Shown: positions 37,013 through 46,788 of the stretch, in pieces
Position numbering within the stretch: position 1 is the first letter of the stretch
Layout of the letters: each line of letters starts with the position of its first letter
Assembly (NCBI RefSeq): GCF_021728295.1
Contig: NZ_JAKJXE010000003.1
Location: forward strand, 62,001 to 126,000
DNA from: Pseudomonas petrae
Lineage (GTDB): Bacteria > Pseudomonadota > Gammaproteobacteria > Pseudomonadales > Pseudomonadaceae
Direction: 5' to 3'
Length of the DNA: 64,000 bases
Notes under the pieces: generated by a model
What the model saw: the letters and a program-made list of their open reading frames with translations, nothing else
Database searches by the model: none
What the model was told of the DNA's origin: nothing
Translations under genes and position numbers: made by a program

Positions 37013-37747
37013 ATGCGCTGTCAACCGTATAACGGGCACGAGGTTTACATCTGGTTAAAAAACGTACAGTCTTGTTTGTTGTGCGACGAAGCGACTGATT
37101 CAAGCACCCCGATCTGTATGCCTTGTGAGCGCGAACTCCCGTGGCTGATTGACCAGTGCGACCGTTGCGCGCTGCCCATGCCGATGTCCGGCCTCACCTG
37201 CGGCGCCTGCAATCGCCACCCTCCCGCCTTTAATGACGTCGTCGCTCCGTGGCTTTACGACTTCCCGATCGACGCGCTGGTCACACGCTTCAAGCATCAG
37301 GGCAAATGGCCGCTCGGCCGGCTGCTGGCGGAGCTGTTAGGAGAGACCCTGCAGCATCGCTTCAATGACGGCCTGCGCCGACCCGACTTTCTTATCCCGG
37401 TGCCACTCGCCAAAAAACGGCTGCGCCAGCGAGGCTTCAATCAGGCGGCGATGTTGGCGAACTGGCTCGGCGCTCGACTGGGACTGCCTGTTGATGAGCG
37501 CGTGATCCGCCGTGTGAAAGAAACACCTTCGCAGCAGGGTCTGGATGCAAAGGCCAGAAAGCGCAATCTGGCGTCCGCCTTCGCGCTGAGGGACGCCACG
37601 GCGATTACTGGCAAGCACCTCGCACTGATTGATGACGTCCTCACCACCGGCTCGACGGCGAATGCGTTGGCCGGCCTGTTGCGCCAAGCCGGCGCCCGAT
37701 CGGTGGACGTGTATTGCCTGGCGAGGACGCCGAAGCCTGGGGACTAA
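37013..37747 (+). CDS. comF: ComF-family phosphoribosyltransferase-like protein
   Basis: 244 residues. Paired N-terminal cysteines (SCLLCDE, CMPCE, CDRCALP, CGACN) form zinc-finger-like knuckles, and the C-terminal PRTase domain has [22 protein letters not shown] lies 6-7 bases before the ATG. Relatives act in DNA uptake (ComF, GntX). Divergent from bioB. Function in Pseudomonas is inferred. Confidence 0.92.
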   Translation: MRCQPYNGHEVYIWLKNVQSCLLCDEATDSSTPICMPCERELPWLIDQCDRCALPMPMSGLTCGACNRHPPAFNDVVAPWLYDFPIDALVTRFKHQGKWPLGRLLAELLGETLQHRFNDGLRRPDFLIPVPLAKKRLRQRGFNQAAMLANWLGARLGLPVDERVIRRVKETPSQQGLDAKARKRNLASAFALRDATAITGKHLALIDDVLTTGSTANALAGLLRQAGARSVDVYCLARTPKPGD

Positions 37748-37838
37748 GAGGCCGAGAGATTAAGAAATCCGCAGCATTTGGGTGCAAGGCGTTTTGGCTT
37801 ACACTCCGGCGTCATCACTTCCAGCGCATCCGACCCTT

Positions 37839-38606
37839 ATGTCACTACCGCCTTCCCTCACCCAGCACATGGTTCGTCGTCCGCACCGTATCGCGCTGTT
37901 GCAGCACATTGCCGAGCAGGGTTCGATCACCCGTGCGGCGAAGAGCGCCGGGCTGAGTTACAAGGCGACGTGGGACGCCATCGATGAGCTGAACAATCTG
38001 GCGCACAAACCGCTGGTCGAGCGCAGCGTCGGCGGTCGTGGTGGCGGCGGCGCGAAATTGTCGGCCGAAGGCGAGCGCGTGCTGCGGCTTTATCAGCGCC
38101 TGCAAGCGTTGCAAACCCAGTTGCTGGAAACTTCCTCGGAGGAATCCAATGACCTCGCCCTGCTCAGCCGCTTGATGCTGCGCACCAGCGCGCGAAATCA
38201 GCTGCATGGCCAGGTCAGCGGCGTTCGTTCTCAGGGTCGCAACGACATGATCACGTTGCAGCTCGCGGGCGGTTTGTCGATCGAGGCCCAGATCACCCAC
38301 GACAGCACCTTGCGACTGGGGCTTGAGATCGGCACGGATGTGTTCGCCCTGATCAAGGCCGGCTGGCTGGAGTTACTGGCGTCCGATCAGTCTGAAACAA
38401 CCGGACACAATTGCCTTGCGGGGAATATTGAGAAAATTCTCGATGCCGACGATGGCCCGAGCGAGGTCCGAATCGTCCTTCCCAGTCACCAGATCCTTTG
38501 CGCAGTGGTCGACGCGGACCGGCTGCACACCTTGCAGATCAAGGTCGGCGGCTCCGTGAAGGTCCAGTTTGCGCCCTCCAACATTTTGATCGGCACGCCG
38601 CTTTAA
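37839..38606 (+). CDS. modE: ModE-type molybdate-responsive regulator
   Basis: 255 residues from ATG 37839. N-terminal winged helix (about 20-75: GSITRAAKSAGLSYKATWDAIDELNNL) followed by RSVGGRGGGGAKLSAEGERVL, the ModE hallmark. The C-terminal part holds two TOBE/mop-like repeats (about 115-180 and 190-250) that bind molybdate or tungstate. No molybdate transporter genes are adjacent. The longer frame upstream has no ribosome site. Confidence 0.88.
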   Translation: MSLPPSLTQHMVRRPHRIALLQHIAEQGSITRAAKSAGLSYKATWDAIDELNNLAHKPLVERSVGGRGGGGAKLSAEGERVLRLYQRLQALQTQLLETSSEESNDLALLSRLMLRTSARNQLHGQVSGVRSQGRNDMITLQLAGGLSIEAQITHDSTLRLGLEIGTDVFALIKAGWLELLASDQSETTGHNCLAGNIEKILDADDGPSEVRIVLPSHQILCAVVDADRLHTLQIKVGGSVKVQFAPSNILIGTPL

Positions 38607-38709
38607 GCCGTGCGTGTACCCGCGGTCTGCGCCCTATTCGTCGTCTGACCGACACAATAATGTCATCCGCACTGCATAGGGTTTTGCCCTAAACCGCAGG
38701 GAGCCCGTG

Positions 38710-40623
38710 ATGACGCTATTAAAAGATAACCAATCCACCGACCTCGAAAACATGGTTGGCCTGACCCGACGCGGATTCATCAGCGCGGGCGCCCTGTGCG
38801 GCGCGGCGATGTTTCTGGGCGGCAACCTGCTCAGCCGCAGCGTAATGGCCGCCAGTGTCAGCGCCGCCAACGGCACGCTGCTTGGCTTCGACAGCATCCC
38901 CTCCTCCACCGCCGACAGCATCAGTCTGCCGCCCGGTTATCGTTCCTCGGTCCTGATCAGTTGGGGCCAGCCACTGCAAACCAGCGGCCCGGCTTTTGAC
39001 CCCAGCGGCAAAGGCACCGCGAAGATGCAGGAGCTGCAGTTCGGCGACAACAATGACGGCATGAGCCTGTTCACCTTCCCCGGCGACAAGCCGGAGACCG
39101 CCAGCCGCGCGCTGATGGCGATCAACAACGAATACACCAATTACCGCTACCTCTTCGATCACGGCAAAGACCCGCAATCCGCCGAAGACGTGCACAAGGC
39201 TCAGGCCAGCGAAGGTGTTTCGGTGATTGAGGTCAAGCGCGAAGGTGAGCAGTGGGCGTTTGTGCAAGGCTCCAAATACAACCGGCGCATCCACGGCAAC
39301 ACGCCTATTCACGTCACTGGCCCGGCCGCCGGGCACGAATGGTTGAAGACCGCCGCCGACAAGACCGGCAAGAATGTGCTCGGTACTTTCCAGAACTGCG
39401 CCAACGGCAAGACGCCGTGGGGCACCTATCTGACGTGCGAAGAGAACTTCACTGACTGCTTTGGCAGCAGCAATCCCACCCAGACCTTCGATGCCGCGAC
39501 CAAGCGTTATGGCGTGACAGCCGCCAGCAAGGAAGTGAACTGGCACCTGCACGACCCGCGCTTCGACGTCGCCAAAAACCCCAACGAACCCAATCGCCAT
39601 GGCTGGGTGGTGGAGATCGACCCGTTCGATCCGAAATCCACGCCAGTCAAACGCACCGCCCTGGGCCGCTTCAAGCACGAAAACGCTGCGCTGACCGAGA
39701 CCAAAGACGGCCGCGTCGTGGTGTACATGGGCGACGATGAGCGCGGCGAGTTCATCTACAAATTCATCAGCCGCGACAAGGTCGATCACAAGAACCGCAA
39801 GGCCAACCGCGACATCCTTGACCACGGCACGCTGTACGTCGCGCAATTCGACGCTGGCGACAGCAACCCCGATCATCCGAAAGGCCAGGGCAAATGGATT
39901 GAGCTGAGCCACGGCAAGAACGGCATCGACGCGGCCAGCGGGTTCGCCAATCAGGCTGAAGTGCTAATTCATGCGCGCCTGGCGGCAAGCCAGGTCAAGG
40001 CCACGCGCATGGACCGGCCTGAATGGATCGTTGTCAGCCCCAAGGACGGCCAGGTCTATTGCACGCTGACCAACAACATCAAGCGTGGCGATGAAGGGCA
40101 GCCAGTGGGCGGGCCGAATCCGCGGGCGAAAAACCAGTACGGGCAGATTCTGCGCTGGCAGGAAACCGGGTCAGATGCAGCCGCCATGGATTTTGCGTGG
40201 GACTTGTTTGTGGTCGCGGGCAACCCGAGCGTGCATGCGGGAACGCCGCAGGGTGGATCAAGCAACATCAACCCGCAGAACATGTTCAACAGCCCGGACG
40301 GCTTGGGTTTCGATGCGGCTGGCCGATTGTGGATTCTGACTGACGGCGACGCCACCAATGCGGGCGACTTCGCCGGCATGGGCAATAACCAGATGCTGTG
40401 CGCTGACCCTGCAAGCGGAGAGATTCGCCGGTTCATGGTCGGGCCGGTGGGTTGTGAAGTCACCGGCATCAGCTTCGCGCCCGACCAGAAAGCGCTGTTC
40501 GTCGGCATTCAACACCCCGGCGAAAACGGCGGTTCGACCTTCCCCGAGCACTTGCCGAATGGCAAGCCGAGATCATCGGTGATGGTCATCACGCGGGAGG
40601 ATGGCGGCGTGATCGGCGCATAA
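38710..40623 (+). CDS. phoX: PhoX-family phosphatase (Tat-exported, DUF839)
   Basis: 637 residues from ATG 38710, with GGGAG 6 bases upstream. A twin-arginine signal LTRRGFISAGALCGAAMF (residues about 20-35) predicts folded export to the periplasm. The mature part is a DUF839 beta-propeller: WGTYLTCEENFTDCFG, HGWVVEIDPFDP, FKHENAAL and MGDDERGEFIYKFIS match the calcium/iron-dependent PhoX phosphatases. Monocistronic. Whether it is phosphate-regulated is unknown; I found no convincing Pho box. Confidence 0.85.
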   Translation: MTLLKDNQSTDLENMVGLTRRGFISAGALCGAAMFLGGNLLSRSVMAASVSAANGTLLGFDSIPSSTADSISLPPGYRSSVLISWGQPLQTSGPAFDPSGKGTAKMQELQFGDNNDGMSLFTFPGDKPETASRALMAINNEYTNYRYLFDHGKDPQSAEDVHKAQASEGVSVIEVKREGEQWAFVQGSKYNRRIHGNTPIHVTGPAAGHEWLKTAADKTGKNVLGTFQNCANGKTPWGTYLTCEENFTDCFGSSNPTQTFDAATKRYGVTAASKEVNWHLHDPRFDVAKNPNEPNRHGWVVEIDPFDPKSTPVKRTALGRFKHENAALTETKDGRVVVYMGDDERGEFIYKFISRDKVDHKNRKANRDILDHGTLYVAQFDAGDSNPDHPKGQGKWIELSHGKNGIDAASGFANQAEVLIHARLAASQVKATRMDRPEWIVVSPKDGQVYCTLTNNIKRGDEGQPVGGPNPRAKNQYGQILRWQETGSDAAAMDFAWDLFVVAGNPSVHAGTPQGGSSNINPQNMFNSPDGLGFDAAGRLWILTDGDATNAGDFAGMGNNQMLCADPASGEIRRFMVGPVGCEVTGISFAPDQKALFVGIQHPGENGGSTFPEHLPNGKPRSSVMVITREDGGVIGA

Positions 40624-40776
40624 CGCGAGCGCGTCCCCATCTCGAAAAGTACGCAATCGAAGGGATGGGGATTGCAGTGAATCAAGGCAACGGGTGTAAC
40701 GCGCTGTGTCAGGTGTAACACGCCTGAGTTACCATGACTGGCCCGACGCGGCAGCCTGCTGCGCGCAGGAGTTAGC

Positions 40777-41751
40777 ATGGCCCACCCGTTCGCAACACTT
40801 ACACCTGACCTGGTGCTGGACGCCGTCGAGAGCATCGGCTTTGTCACCGACGCCCGTATTCTCGCGCTCAACAGCTATGAGAACCGCGTCTATCAGGTCG
40901 GCATCGATGAACAGCAGCCACTGATTGCCAAGTTCTACCGGCCCGATCGCTGGACCAACGACGCCATTCTCGAAGAACACAGTTTCACCGCTGAACTCGC
41001 CGACGTCGAAATCCCCGTCGTCGCGCCCCTCTTGCACAACGGCGAGACTTTATTCGAGCACGCCGGCTTTCGTTTCACCCTTTTTCCCCGCCGTGGCGGC
41101 CGCGCGCCAGAGCCCGGCAATCTCGATCAGCTCTACCGTCTCGGCCAGTTGCTGGGCCGCATTCATGCTGTCGGCGCCACGCGCCCGTTCAAGCACCGCG
41201 AAGCCCTTGGCGTGCAGAACTTCGGACACAACTCGCTGAACTACCTGCTGGACAACAACGTGATTCCGCGCAGCCTGCTGCCAGCCTATGAATCCGTTGC
41301 CAAAGACTTGCTCAAGCGCGTGGAAGACGTCTACGCTGCCACGCCCCATCAGAACATCCGCATGCACGGCGATTGCCACCCCGGCAACATGATGACCCGC
41401 GACGACATCTTCCACATCGTCGATCTTGACGACTGCCGCATGGGCCCGGCGGTGCAGGATGTCTGGATGATGCTCGCGGGTGATCGTCAGGATTGCCTGA
41501 GTCAGCTGTCGGAATTGATGGACGGCTACAACGAGTTTCACGATTTCGATCCCCGTGAACTGGCACTCATCGAACCGCTGCGCGCACTGCGCCTGTTGCA
41601 TTACAGCGCCTGGCTGGCGCGTCGTTGGGACGATCCGGCGTTCCCCCACAGCTTTTCCTGGTTCGGCACCGAACGCTATTGGGGCGATCAGGTGCTGGCG
41701 CTGCGCGAGCAGCTGTCCGCGTTGAACGAGGAACCGCTGAAGCTGTTTTAA
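40777..41751 (+). CDS. srkA: Stress-response kinase SrkA (YihE/RdoA)
   Basis: 324 residues. APH/choline-kinase-like serine/threonine kinase. Active-site loops MHGDCHPGNMMTRD and IVDLDDCRMGPAVQD are visible; N-terminal LNSYENRVYQVG is the nucleotide loop. Members protect against envelope-stress death. It is followed by a REPIN. Regulation cannot be read. Confidence 0.92.
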   Translation: MAHPFATLTPDLVLDAVESIGFVTDARILALNSYENRVYQVGIDEQQPLIAKFYRPDRWTNDAILEEHSFTAELADVEIPVVAPLLHNGETLFEHAGFRFTLFPRRGGRAPEPGNLDQLYRLGQLLGRIHAVGATRPFKHREALGVQNFGHNSLNYLLDNNVIPRSLLPAYESVAKDLLKRVEDVYAATPHQNIRMHGDCHPGNMMTRDDIFHIVDLDDCRMGPAVQDVWMMLAGDRQDCLSQLSELMDGYNEFHDFDPRELALIEPLRALRLLHYSAWLARRWDDPAFPHSFSWFGTERYWGDQVLALREQLSALNEEPLKLF

Positions 41752-41766
41752 CAACGATGAACCCCT

Positions 41767-41852
41767 GTAGGAGCGCGCTTGCCCGCGAATGGATTTCTCC
41801 AGCACCTGCCACGCCATTGATCCACCGCGATCGCGGGCAAGCGCGCTCCTAC
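41767..41852. repeat. REPIN, type B (GGAGCGCGCTTGCCCGCG arms), copy 1
   Basis: Perfectly inverted arms of about 20-22 bp starting GTAGGAGCGCGCTTGCC at 41767 and its complement ending at 41852, with a 40-odd-base variable centre. Two more copies with identical arms but unrelated centres are at 51205-51292 and 63196-63282. Confidence 0.9.
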
Positions 41853-41903
41853 ACCCGCTCATTAGCCTGACACCACAACAAAAAACACTCCGAAGGACCA
41901 CTC

Positions 41904-42797
41904 ATGCAAGCTGCCAACCCGCGTCGCGGGTACATTCTGGGCCTGAGCGCCTACATCATCTGGGGACTGTTTCCGATCTACTTCAAGGTGCTTGCCAGCG
42001 TTCCCTCACTGGAAATCATCGTCAATCGGGCGATCTGGTCGGCCATCTTCGGCTCGCTTCTGCTGCTGGTCTGGAAGCATCCCGGCTGGTGGCAAGAGCT
42101 GCGGGATAATCCCAAACGCCTCGCCATTCTCGCCTGCAGCGGCACGCTGATCGCCGCCAACTGGCTGATCTACGTCTGGGCCGTGAACAACAACCACATG
42201 GTCGAAGCCAGCCTGGGTTACTTCATCAACCCGCTGATCAACGTGATGCTCGGCATGGTGCTGCTGCGTGAAAGACTGCGCCCCTTGCAATGGGTGGCGG
42301 TGATGCTGGCGTTGATCGGTGTGCTTCAGCAGGTCTGGCAAGTGGGCAGCCTGCCGTGGGTGTCGCTCGCGTTGGCGTTCACCTTCGGCTTCTACGGCCT
42401 GATTCGGAAAAAAGCGCCGGTGGCTGCATTGCCCGGACTGGTGGTAGAGACCTGGATTCTGGTGCCGCTGGCCGTGGGCTGGTTGATTTTCAACCCGCTG
42501 GCCCACAGCGCACAACCGGAGTTCTGGACAACATCCGAGGCGCTCTGGCTGGCGGCGGCCGGGCCCGTGACGCTCGTGCCGCTGGTGTGTTTCAACGCTG
42601 CAGCAAGGCATTTGCCCTACGCGACATTGGGCTTTTTGCAGTACATCGCGCCAACGCTCGTGCTTGCATTGGCGGTTGTGCTGTACGACGAACACATGCC
42701 TTCGGCCACCTTGGTGACCTTCGCCTTCATCTGGTCCGGGTTGATCATCTACAGCTTCGACGCCTGGCGCTCGCTGCGCAAACGGTCCCAAGCCTGA
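41904..42797 (+). CDS. rarD: RarD-family EamA transporter
   Basis: 297 residues, ten predicted helices. MQAANPRRGYILGLSAYIIWGLFPIYFKVL and NWLIYVWAVNNNHMVEASLGYFINPL are RarD signatures. AAGGA precedes the ATG. The proteins are linked to chloramphenicol tolerance in databases, but the substrate is unproven. It converges on the gcvR-like gene across a 13-bp-stem hairpin. Confidence 0.9.
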   Translation: MQAANPRRGYILGLSAYIIWGLFPIYFKVLASVPSLEIIVNRAIWSAIFGSLLLLVWKHPGWWQELRDNPKRLAILACSGTLIAANWLIYVWAVNNNHMVEASLGYFINPLINVMLGMVLLRERLRPLQWVAVMLALIGVLQQVWQVGSLPWVSLALAFTFGFYGLIRKKAPVAALPGLVVETWILVPLAVGWLIFNPLAHSAQPEFWTTSEALWLAAAGPVTLVPLVCFNAAARHLPYATLGFLQYIAPTLVLALAVVLYDEHMPSATLVTFAFIWSGLIIYSFDAWRSLRKRSQA

Positions 42798-42812
42798 TCG
42801 AAGCGGATGGAT

Positions 42813-42846
42813 CGCTGTAGACCCGTTGAAAAGCGGGTCTACAGCG
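42813..42846. terminator. Perfect 13-bp inverted repeat between convergent genes
   Basis: CGCTGTAGACCCG (42813-42825), 8-base loop, CGGGTCTACAGCG (42834-42846). It lies between the convergent rarD and gcvR-like genes. There is no T run on either side, so termination is only inferred; it could be a repeat-derived hairpin. Confidence 0.55.
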
Positions 42847-42856
42847 ACGGTTTCAT

Positions 42857-43375
42857 TTACTCGTCCGTCGGCAGATGCAGCTCCACCATCAGGTCATCCG
42901 CCAGGGTTTCCAGCCGCTGTTGCAGCACATCCAGTGAAAGGTCCATTGGCAGTCCTAATACCGCGTGGGCGCGAAACAGCGTTTCGCTGCTCATGGGCGC
43001 AGGTTCGACGTTGGTCACCAATTGCTCCAGGTTGACGCCTTGCTCGGTCAGCACGCGGGTGACGTCACGCACGATCCCGGGACGATCATTGCCCACCAGC
43101 TCCATGGTGATGGGCTTCCACTCAGGTGTGGTTTCAGGGACGACTTCGGCGAACAGGACGCGGATGCCTTTTGCCGAGAGCCCTTGCAGCGCGCTGCGCA
43201 GGGGCTGATGAGCGTCGGCAGGCGCGCTGACCCGCAGGATCCCGGCGAACTGCCCGGCCATGTGTGACATACGGCTTTCCAGCCAATTGCCACCGTGATC
43301 GGCAATGCATGCCGCGAGCTGCTCGACCACGCCTGGCTTGTCCGGCGCAGACACCGTGACGATAAGATGATCCAC
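42857..43375 (-). CDS. gcvR: ACT-domain protein, GcvR-like (glycine cleavage regulator)
   Basis: 172 residues with two ACT domains: about 1-78 (MDHLIVTVSAPDKPGVVEQLAACIADHGGNW) and about 88-168 (MELVGNDRPGIVRDVTRVLTEQGVNLEQL). The architecture equals that of GcvR, which modulates GcvA by sensing glycine. No DNA-binding domain is present. The gene stands alone, without gcv genes nearby, so the regulated pathway is inferred from family. Confidence 0.8.
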   Translation of the reverse strand: MDHLIVTVSAPDKPGVVEQLAACIADHGGNWLESRMSHMAGQFAGILRVSAPADAHQPLRSALQGLSAKGIRVLFAEVVPETTPEWKPITMELVGNDRPGIVRDVTRVLTEQGVNLEQLVTNVEPAPMSSETLFRAHAVLGLPMDLSLDVLQQRLETLADDLMVELHLPTDE

Positions 43376-43855
43376 AAACGACTCCTTTTAGCTGCAGCGA
43401 GTGAGGCCTGTTTAATAACACGCCTCTTGGGTTCCGGGGTGGTTGTGGGGAGTATAGGCACGTCTGCCCGGCCCGCAGCAGCGTCAGCACGTCAGGATTT
43501 TTTGTGTACGATCCTTATAATTATCTGGAACAATCCGCACGTTCTTTGAGAACATCCGACACCGCCGCGTGACCGAATGCCCACGTCCGGTCGCTCGGTG
43601 CACATTCAGTCTGATTTTCATGCCGCAACTCATCATGTAGTATCGCTTCGCGTTCACTACATAGATGTCGAATCCAGGCCTGATCCGATGTTCCTGCAAG
43701 GCCAAAACCTGTTTCAAGCGCTTCCTCAGGTGCCCGCCGCCCCGCCCAGCCGCCCGCAACGGCATGTTCTGGAAGGGCACGCAGCGACGTCGATGGCTTT
43801 AACAAGAAAGCGCTCGTGATTGAAGCGCAGATAGCTGAGCAGAGTGAGGCAAGCA
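43376..43855. other. Long upstream region of malate synthase gene
   Basis: 480 bases without a supported gene. TATAAT occurs at 43516-43521 on the plus strand, but I see no good -35 box. ATGTAGT (43635-43641) and ACTACAT (43656-43662) form a 7-bp inverted repeat about 200 bases before glcB that could bind a glyoxylate-shunt regulator. The left part must carry the gcvR-like promoter. Confidence 0.5.
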
Positions 43856-46033
43856 ATGACTGAACACGTTCAAGTCGGTGGCCTGCGGGTCGCCAACGTC
43901 CTGCTGGATTTTGTGAACAACGAAGCCATTCCCGGAACCGGCCTCGACGCCGCTGCATTCTGGGCCGGTGCCGATACGCTCATCCATGAGCTCGCGCCGA
44001 AGAACAAAGCCCTGCTCGCCAAACGCGACGAATTCCAGGCGCGTATCGACGCCTGGCATCAGTCCAATGCCGGCAACGCCCACGACGCAGCCGCCTACAA
44101 GGCGTTCCTGCTGGAAATCGGCTACCTGCTGCCAGAAGCGGCAGACTTCCAGATCACCACACAAAACGTCGACGAAGAAATCGCCCGCATGGCCGGCCCG
44201 CAATTGGTGGTGCCGGTAATGAACGCACGCTTCGCGCTTAATGCATCGAATGCTCGCTGGGGCTCGCTGTATGACGCGCTGTACGGCACCGACGCCATCA
44301 GCGAAGCCGGCGGCGCGGAAAAGGGCAAAGGCTACAACCGGGTCCGCGGCGACAAAGTCATCGCCTTCGCCCGCGCCTTTCTGGACGAAGCCGCCCCCCT
44401 GTCGGCGGGTTCCCACGTCGACTCCACCGGCTACAAACTGGCTGATGGCATGTTGATCGTCAGCCTCAAGGGCGGCAGCAACACCGGCCTGCGCGATGAT
44501 GCTCAACTGATCGGTTTCCAGGGCGACGCATCGGCGCCGACCGCGCTGCTGTTCAAGCAAAACGGTCTGCACTTCGAACTCCAGATCGACGCCACGAGCC
44601 CGGTCGGCCAGACCGATCCGGCCGGCGTCAAAGACGTGCTGATGGAAGCGGCCCTGACCACCATCATGGATTGCGAAGACTCCATCGCTGCCGTTGATGC
44701 CGACGACAAGGTCGTCGTGTACCGCAACTGGCTGGGATTGATGAAGGGCGATCTGTCCGAAGAAGTCTCCAAGGGTGGTACCCGCTTCACCCGCACGATG
44801 AATGCCGACCGCGTCTACACCTCACCCACCGGCGAACCCGTCACGCTGCATGGCCGCTCGCTGCTGTTCGTGCGCAACGTCGGTCACCTGATGACCATCG
44901 ATGCGATCCTCGACAATCAAGGCAACGAAGTGCCGGAAGGTATTCTTGACGGCCTGCTGACCAGCCTTGCGGCGATCCACAATCTCAAGGGCAATACCTC
45001 CCGCGCCAACAGCCGCACAGGCTCGATGTACATCGTCAAACCGAAGATGCACGGCCCGGAAGAAGTGGCATTCACCAACGAGTTGTTCGGGCGTATCGAA
45101 GGGGTGCTGAACCTGCCGCGCAACACGTTGAAAGTCGGGATCATGGACGAGGAGCGTCGCACCACGATCAACCTCAAGGCCTGCATTCAGGCGGCGAGCG
45201 AGCGTGTGGTGTTTATCAACACGGGCTTCCTGGACCGCACCGGCGACGAGATTCACACGTCGATGGAAGCAGGGCCTGTCGTACGCAAGGCGCAGATGAA
45301 GGCGGAAAAGTGGATTGCCGCGTATGAAAATTCCAACGTCGATATAGGTTTGAAATGCGGCTTGCAAGGGCGTGCGCAGATCGGCAAAGGCATGTGGGCG
45401 ATGCCTGACTTGATGGCTGCGATGCTCGAACAGAAAATCGCCCACCCGCTGGCCGGCGCCAACACCGCCTGGGTCCCATCCCCTACCGCCGCTGCGCTGC
45501 ACGCGCTGCATTACCACAAGGTCGATGTGTTCGCGCGTCAGGCTGAACTCGCCCAGCGCACGCCGGCCTCGGTCGATGACATCCTGACCATCCCCCTGGC
45601 GCCGAACACTGACTGGACAGCCGAGGAGATTCAGAACGAGCTGGACAACAACGCCCAGGGCATCCTCGGGTATGTGGTGCGCTGGATCGATCAGGGCGTT
45701 GGCTGTTCGAAGGTGCCGGACATCAACGACATCGGCCTGATGGAGGACCGCGCCACGCTGCGAATTTCCAGCCAGCACATTGCCAACTGGCTGCGCCATG
45801 GCGTGGTCAGCGAGCAGCAGGTGATGGAAAGTCTGAAGCGCATGGCGCCGGTAGTGGACCGTCAGAACGCAGGTGATGCGCTGTATCGCCCGCTCGCGCC
45901 GGACTTCGACAGCAACATCGCGTTTCAGGCAGCGGTCGAGTTGGTCATCGAAGGCACGCGGCAGCCCAATGGCTACACCGAGCCGGTACTGCACCGCCGC
46001 CGTCGGGAGTTCAAGGCGAAAAACGGCGCGTAA
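43856..46033 (+). CDS. glcB: Malate synthase G
   Basis: 725 residues, the normal length. Condenses glyoxylate and acetyl-CoA to malate in the glyoxylate shunt. Start at ATG 43856 (MTEHVQVGG) with GAGG upstream. Key stretches: [86 protein letters not shown]. No isocitrate lyase gene is near. Ends at a strong hairpin terminator. Confidence 0.97.
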   Translation: MTEHVQVGGLRVANVLLDFVNNEAIPGTGLDAAAFWAGADTLIHELAPKNKALLAKRDEFQARIDAWHQSNAGNAHDAAAYKAFLLEIGYLLPEAADFQITTQNVDEEIARMAGPQLVVPVMNARFALNASNARWGSLYDALYGTDAISEAGGAEKGKGYNRVRGDKVIAFARAFLDEAAPLSAGSHVDSTGYKLADGMLIVSLKGGSNTGLRDDAQLIGFQGDASAPTALLFKQNGLHFELQIDATSPVGQTDPAGVKDVLMEAALTTIMDCEDSIAAVDADDKVVVYRNWLGLMKGDLSEEVSKGGTRFTRTMNADRVYTSPTGEPVTLHGRSLLFVRNVGHLMTIDAILDNQGNEVPEGILDGLLTSLAAIHNLKGNTSRANSRTGSMYIVKPKMHGPEEVAFTNELFGRIEGVLNLPRNTLKVGIMDEERRTTINLKACIQAASERVVFINTGFLDRTGDEIHTSMEAGPVVRKAQMKAEKWIAAYENSNVDIGLKCGLQGRAQIGKGMWAMPDLMAAMLEQKIAHPLAGANTAWVPSPTAAALHALHYHKVDVFARQAELAQRTPASVDDILTIPLAPNTDWTAEEIQNELDNNAQGILGYVVRWIDQGVGCSKVPDINDIGLMEDRATLRISSQHIANWLRHGVVSEQQVMESLKRMAPVVDRQNAGDALYRPLAPDFDSNIAFQAAVELVIEGTRQPNGYTEPVLHRRRREFKAKNGA

Positions 46034-46047
46034 TCAGCGCCCAAACA

Positions 46048-46084
46048 AAAGGCGGTGCTCCTGAAAGGGACACCGCCTTTTTAT
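46048..46084. terminator. Bidirectional Rho-independent terminator
   Basis: AAAGGCGGTG (46048-46057) pairs with CACCGCCTTT (46071-46080); T-rich flanks are present on both strands. It separates the convergent glcB and receiver genes. Confidence 0.9.
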
Positions 46085-46108
46085 TGCCACCAAAAACTGG
46101 CGGCGTTC

Positions 46109-46555
46109 TTACGCTATCCCCAATTCCCGCTTCACCAGCCGCAACAGTTGCTTGGTATTGATCGGCTTGAGCAGAAAATCCACCACGCTCAAATGCATCG
46201 CATCGATGGCGTCGCGGACGTTGGCGTCGCCGGACACGATAATGATCGGCAGCTCCGCGCGGTCCGATTCGCGCACGCGACGGATCAGATCCAGCCCGTC
46301 GCACGGCGCCATGCGCAGATCCGTGATCAGCAGCGCAATGGACGGCCGGGTCTGCAGCAAATGCATGGCGCTGGTGCCGCCGGCGGCGGTGATGCAGCTG
46401 ATGTCATTGAGACTGAGAATTTCGGCCAGAACTTCCCGAGCATCCTTGTCGTCATCGACGATCAACACCCGTTGTGGCGATTGGGACGCAGGCGCGAGCA
46501 TCACCTCATTGAGGGCTTCGCGCTCTTCATCACTCAAAATACTGTGATCGAACAT
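46109..46555 (-). CDS. Stand-alone response-regulator receiver protein
   Basis: 148 residues from ATG 46555 (MFDHSIL). A 25-residue acidic leader precedes a single receiver domain: VLIVDDDKDAREVLAEIL, phospho-acceptor Asp79 in LLITDLRM, and Lys in FLLKPINTKQL. No output domain is present, so it acts by protein contact or as a phosphate sink. No kinase is adjacent. Confidence 0.88.
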   Translation of the reverse strand: MFDHSILSDEEREALNEVMLAPASQSPQRVLIVDDDKDAREVLAEILSLNDISCITAAGGTSAMHLLQTRPSIALLITDLRMAPCDGLDLIRRVRESDRAELPIIIVSGDANVRDAIDAMHLSVVDFLLKPINTKQLLRLVKRELGIA

Positions 46556-46788
46556 ACCCGTCTCATCTTCCTGTCGACTCCAATTCTGACAGCGCAAGCG
46601 ATTGATACGCTGCACATCCTGTCGGCTTCATGCCGGGCTCTAGAGCCTCGCGCTAACTGCATCGCTGCGGTTTTACACCTAAGTTCGATGCGATCCAACG
46701 CCCTTGTAGTCACCTAAGACTTACGTCCAATGGGCACTGCCCGATAAGCGGTCGACCATGGGGCCAATAAAAACAGGCGGTATCGGTC

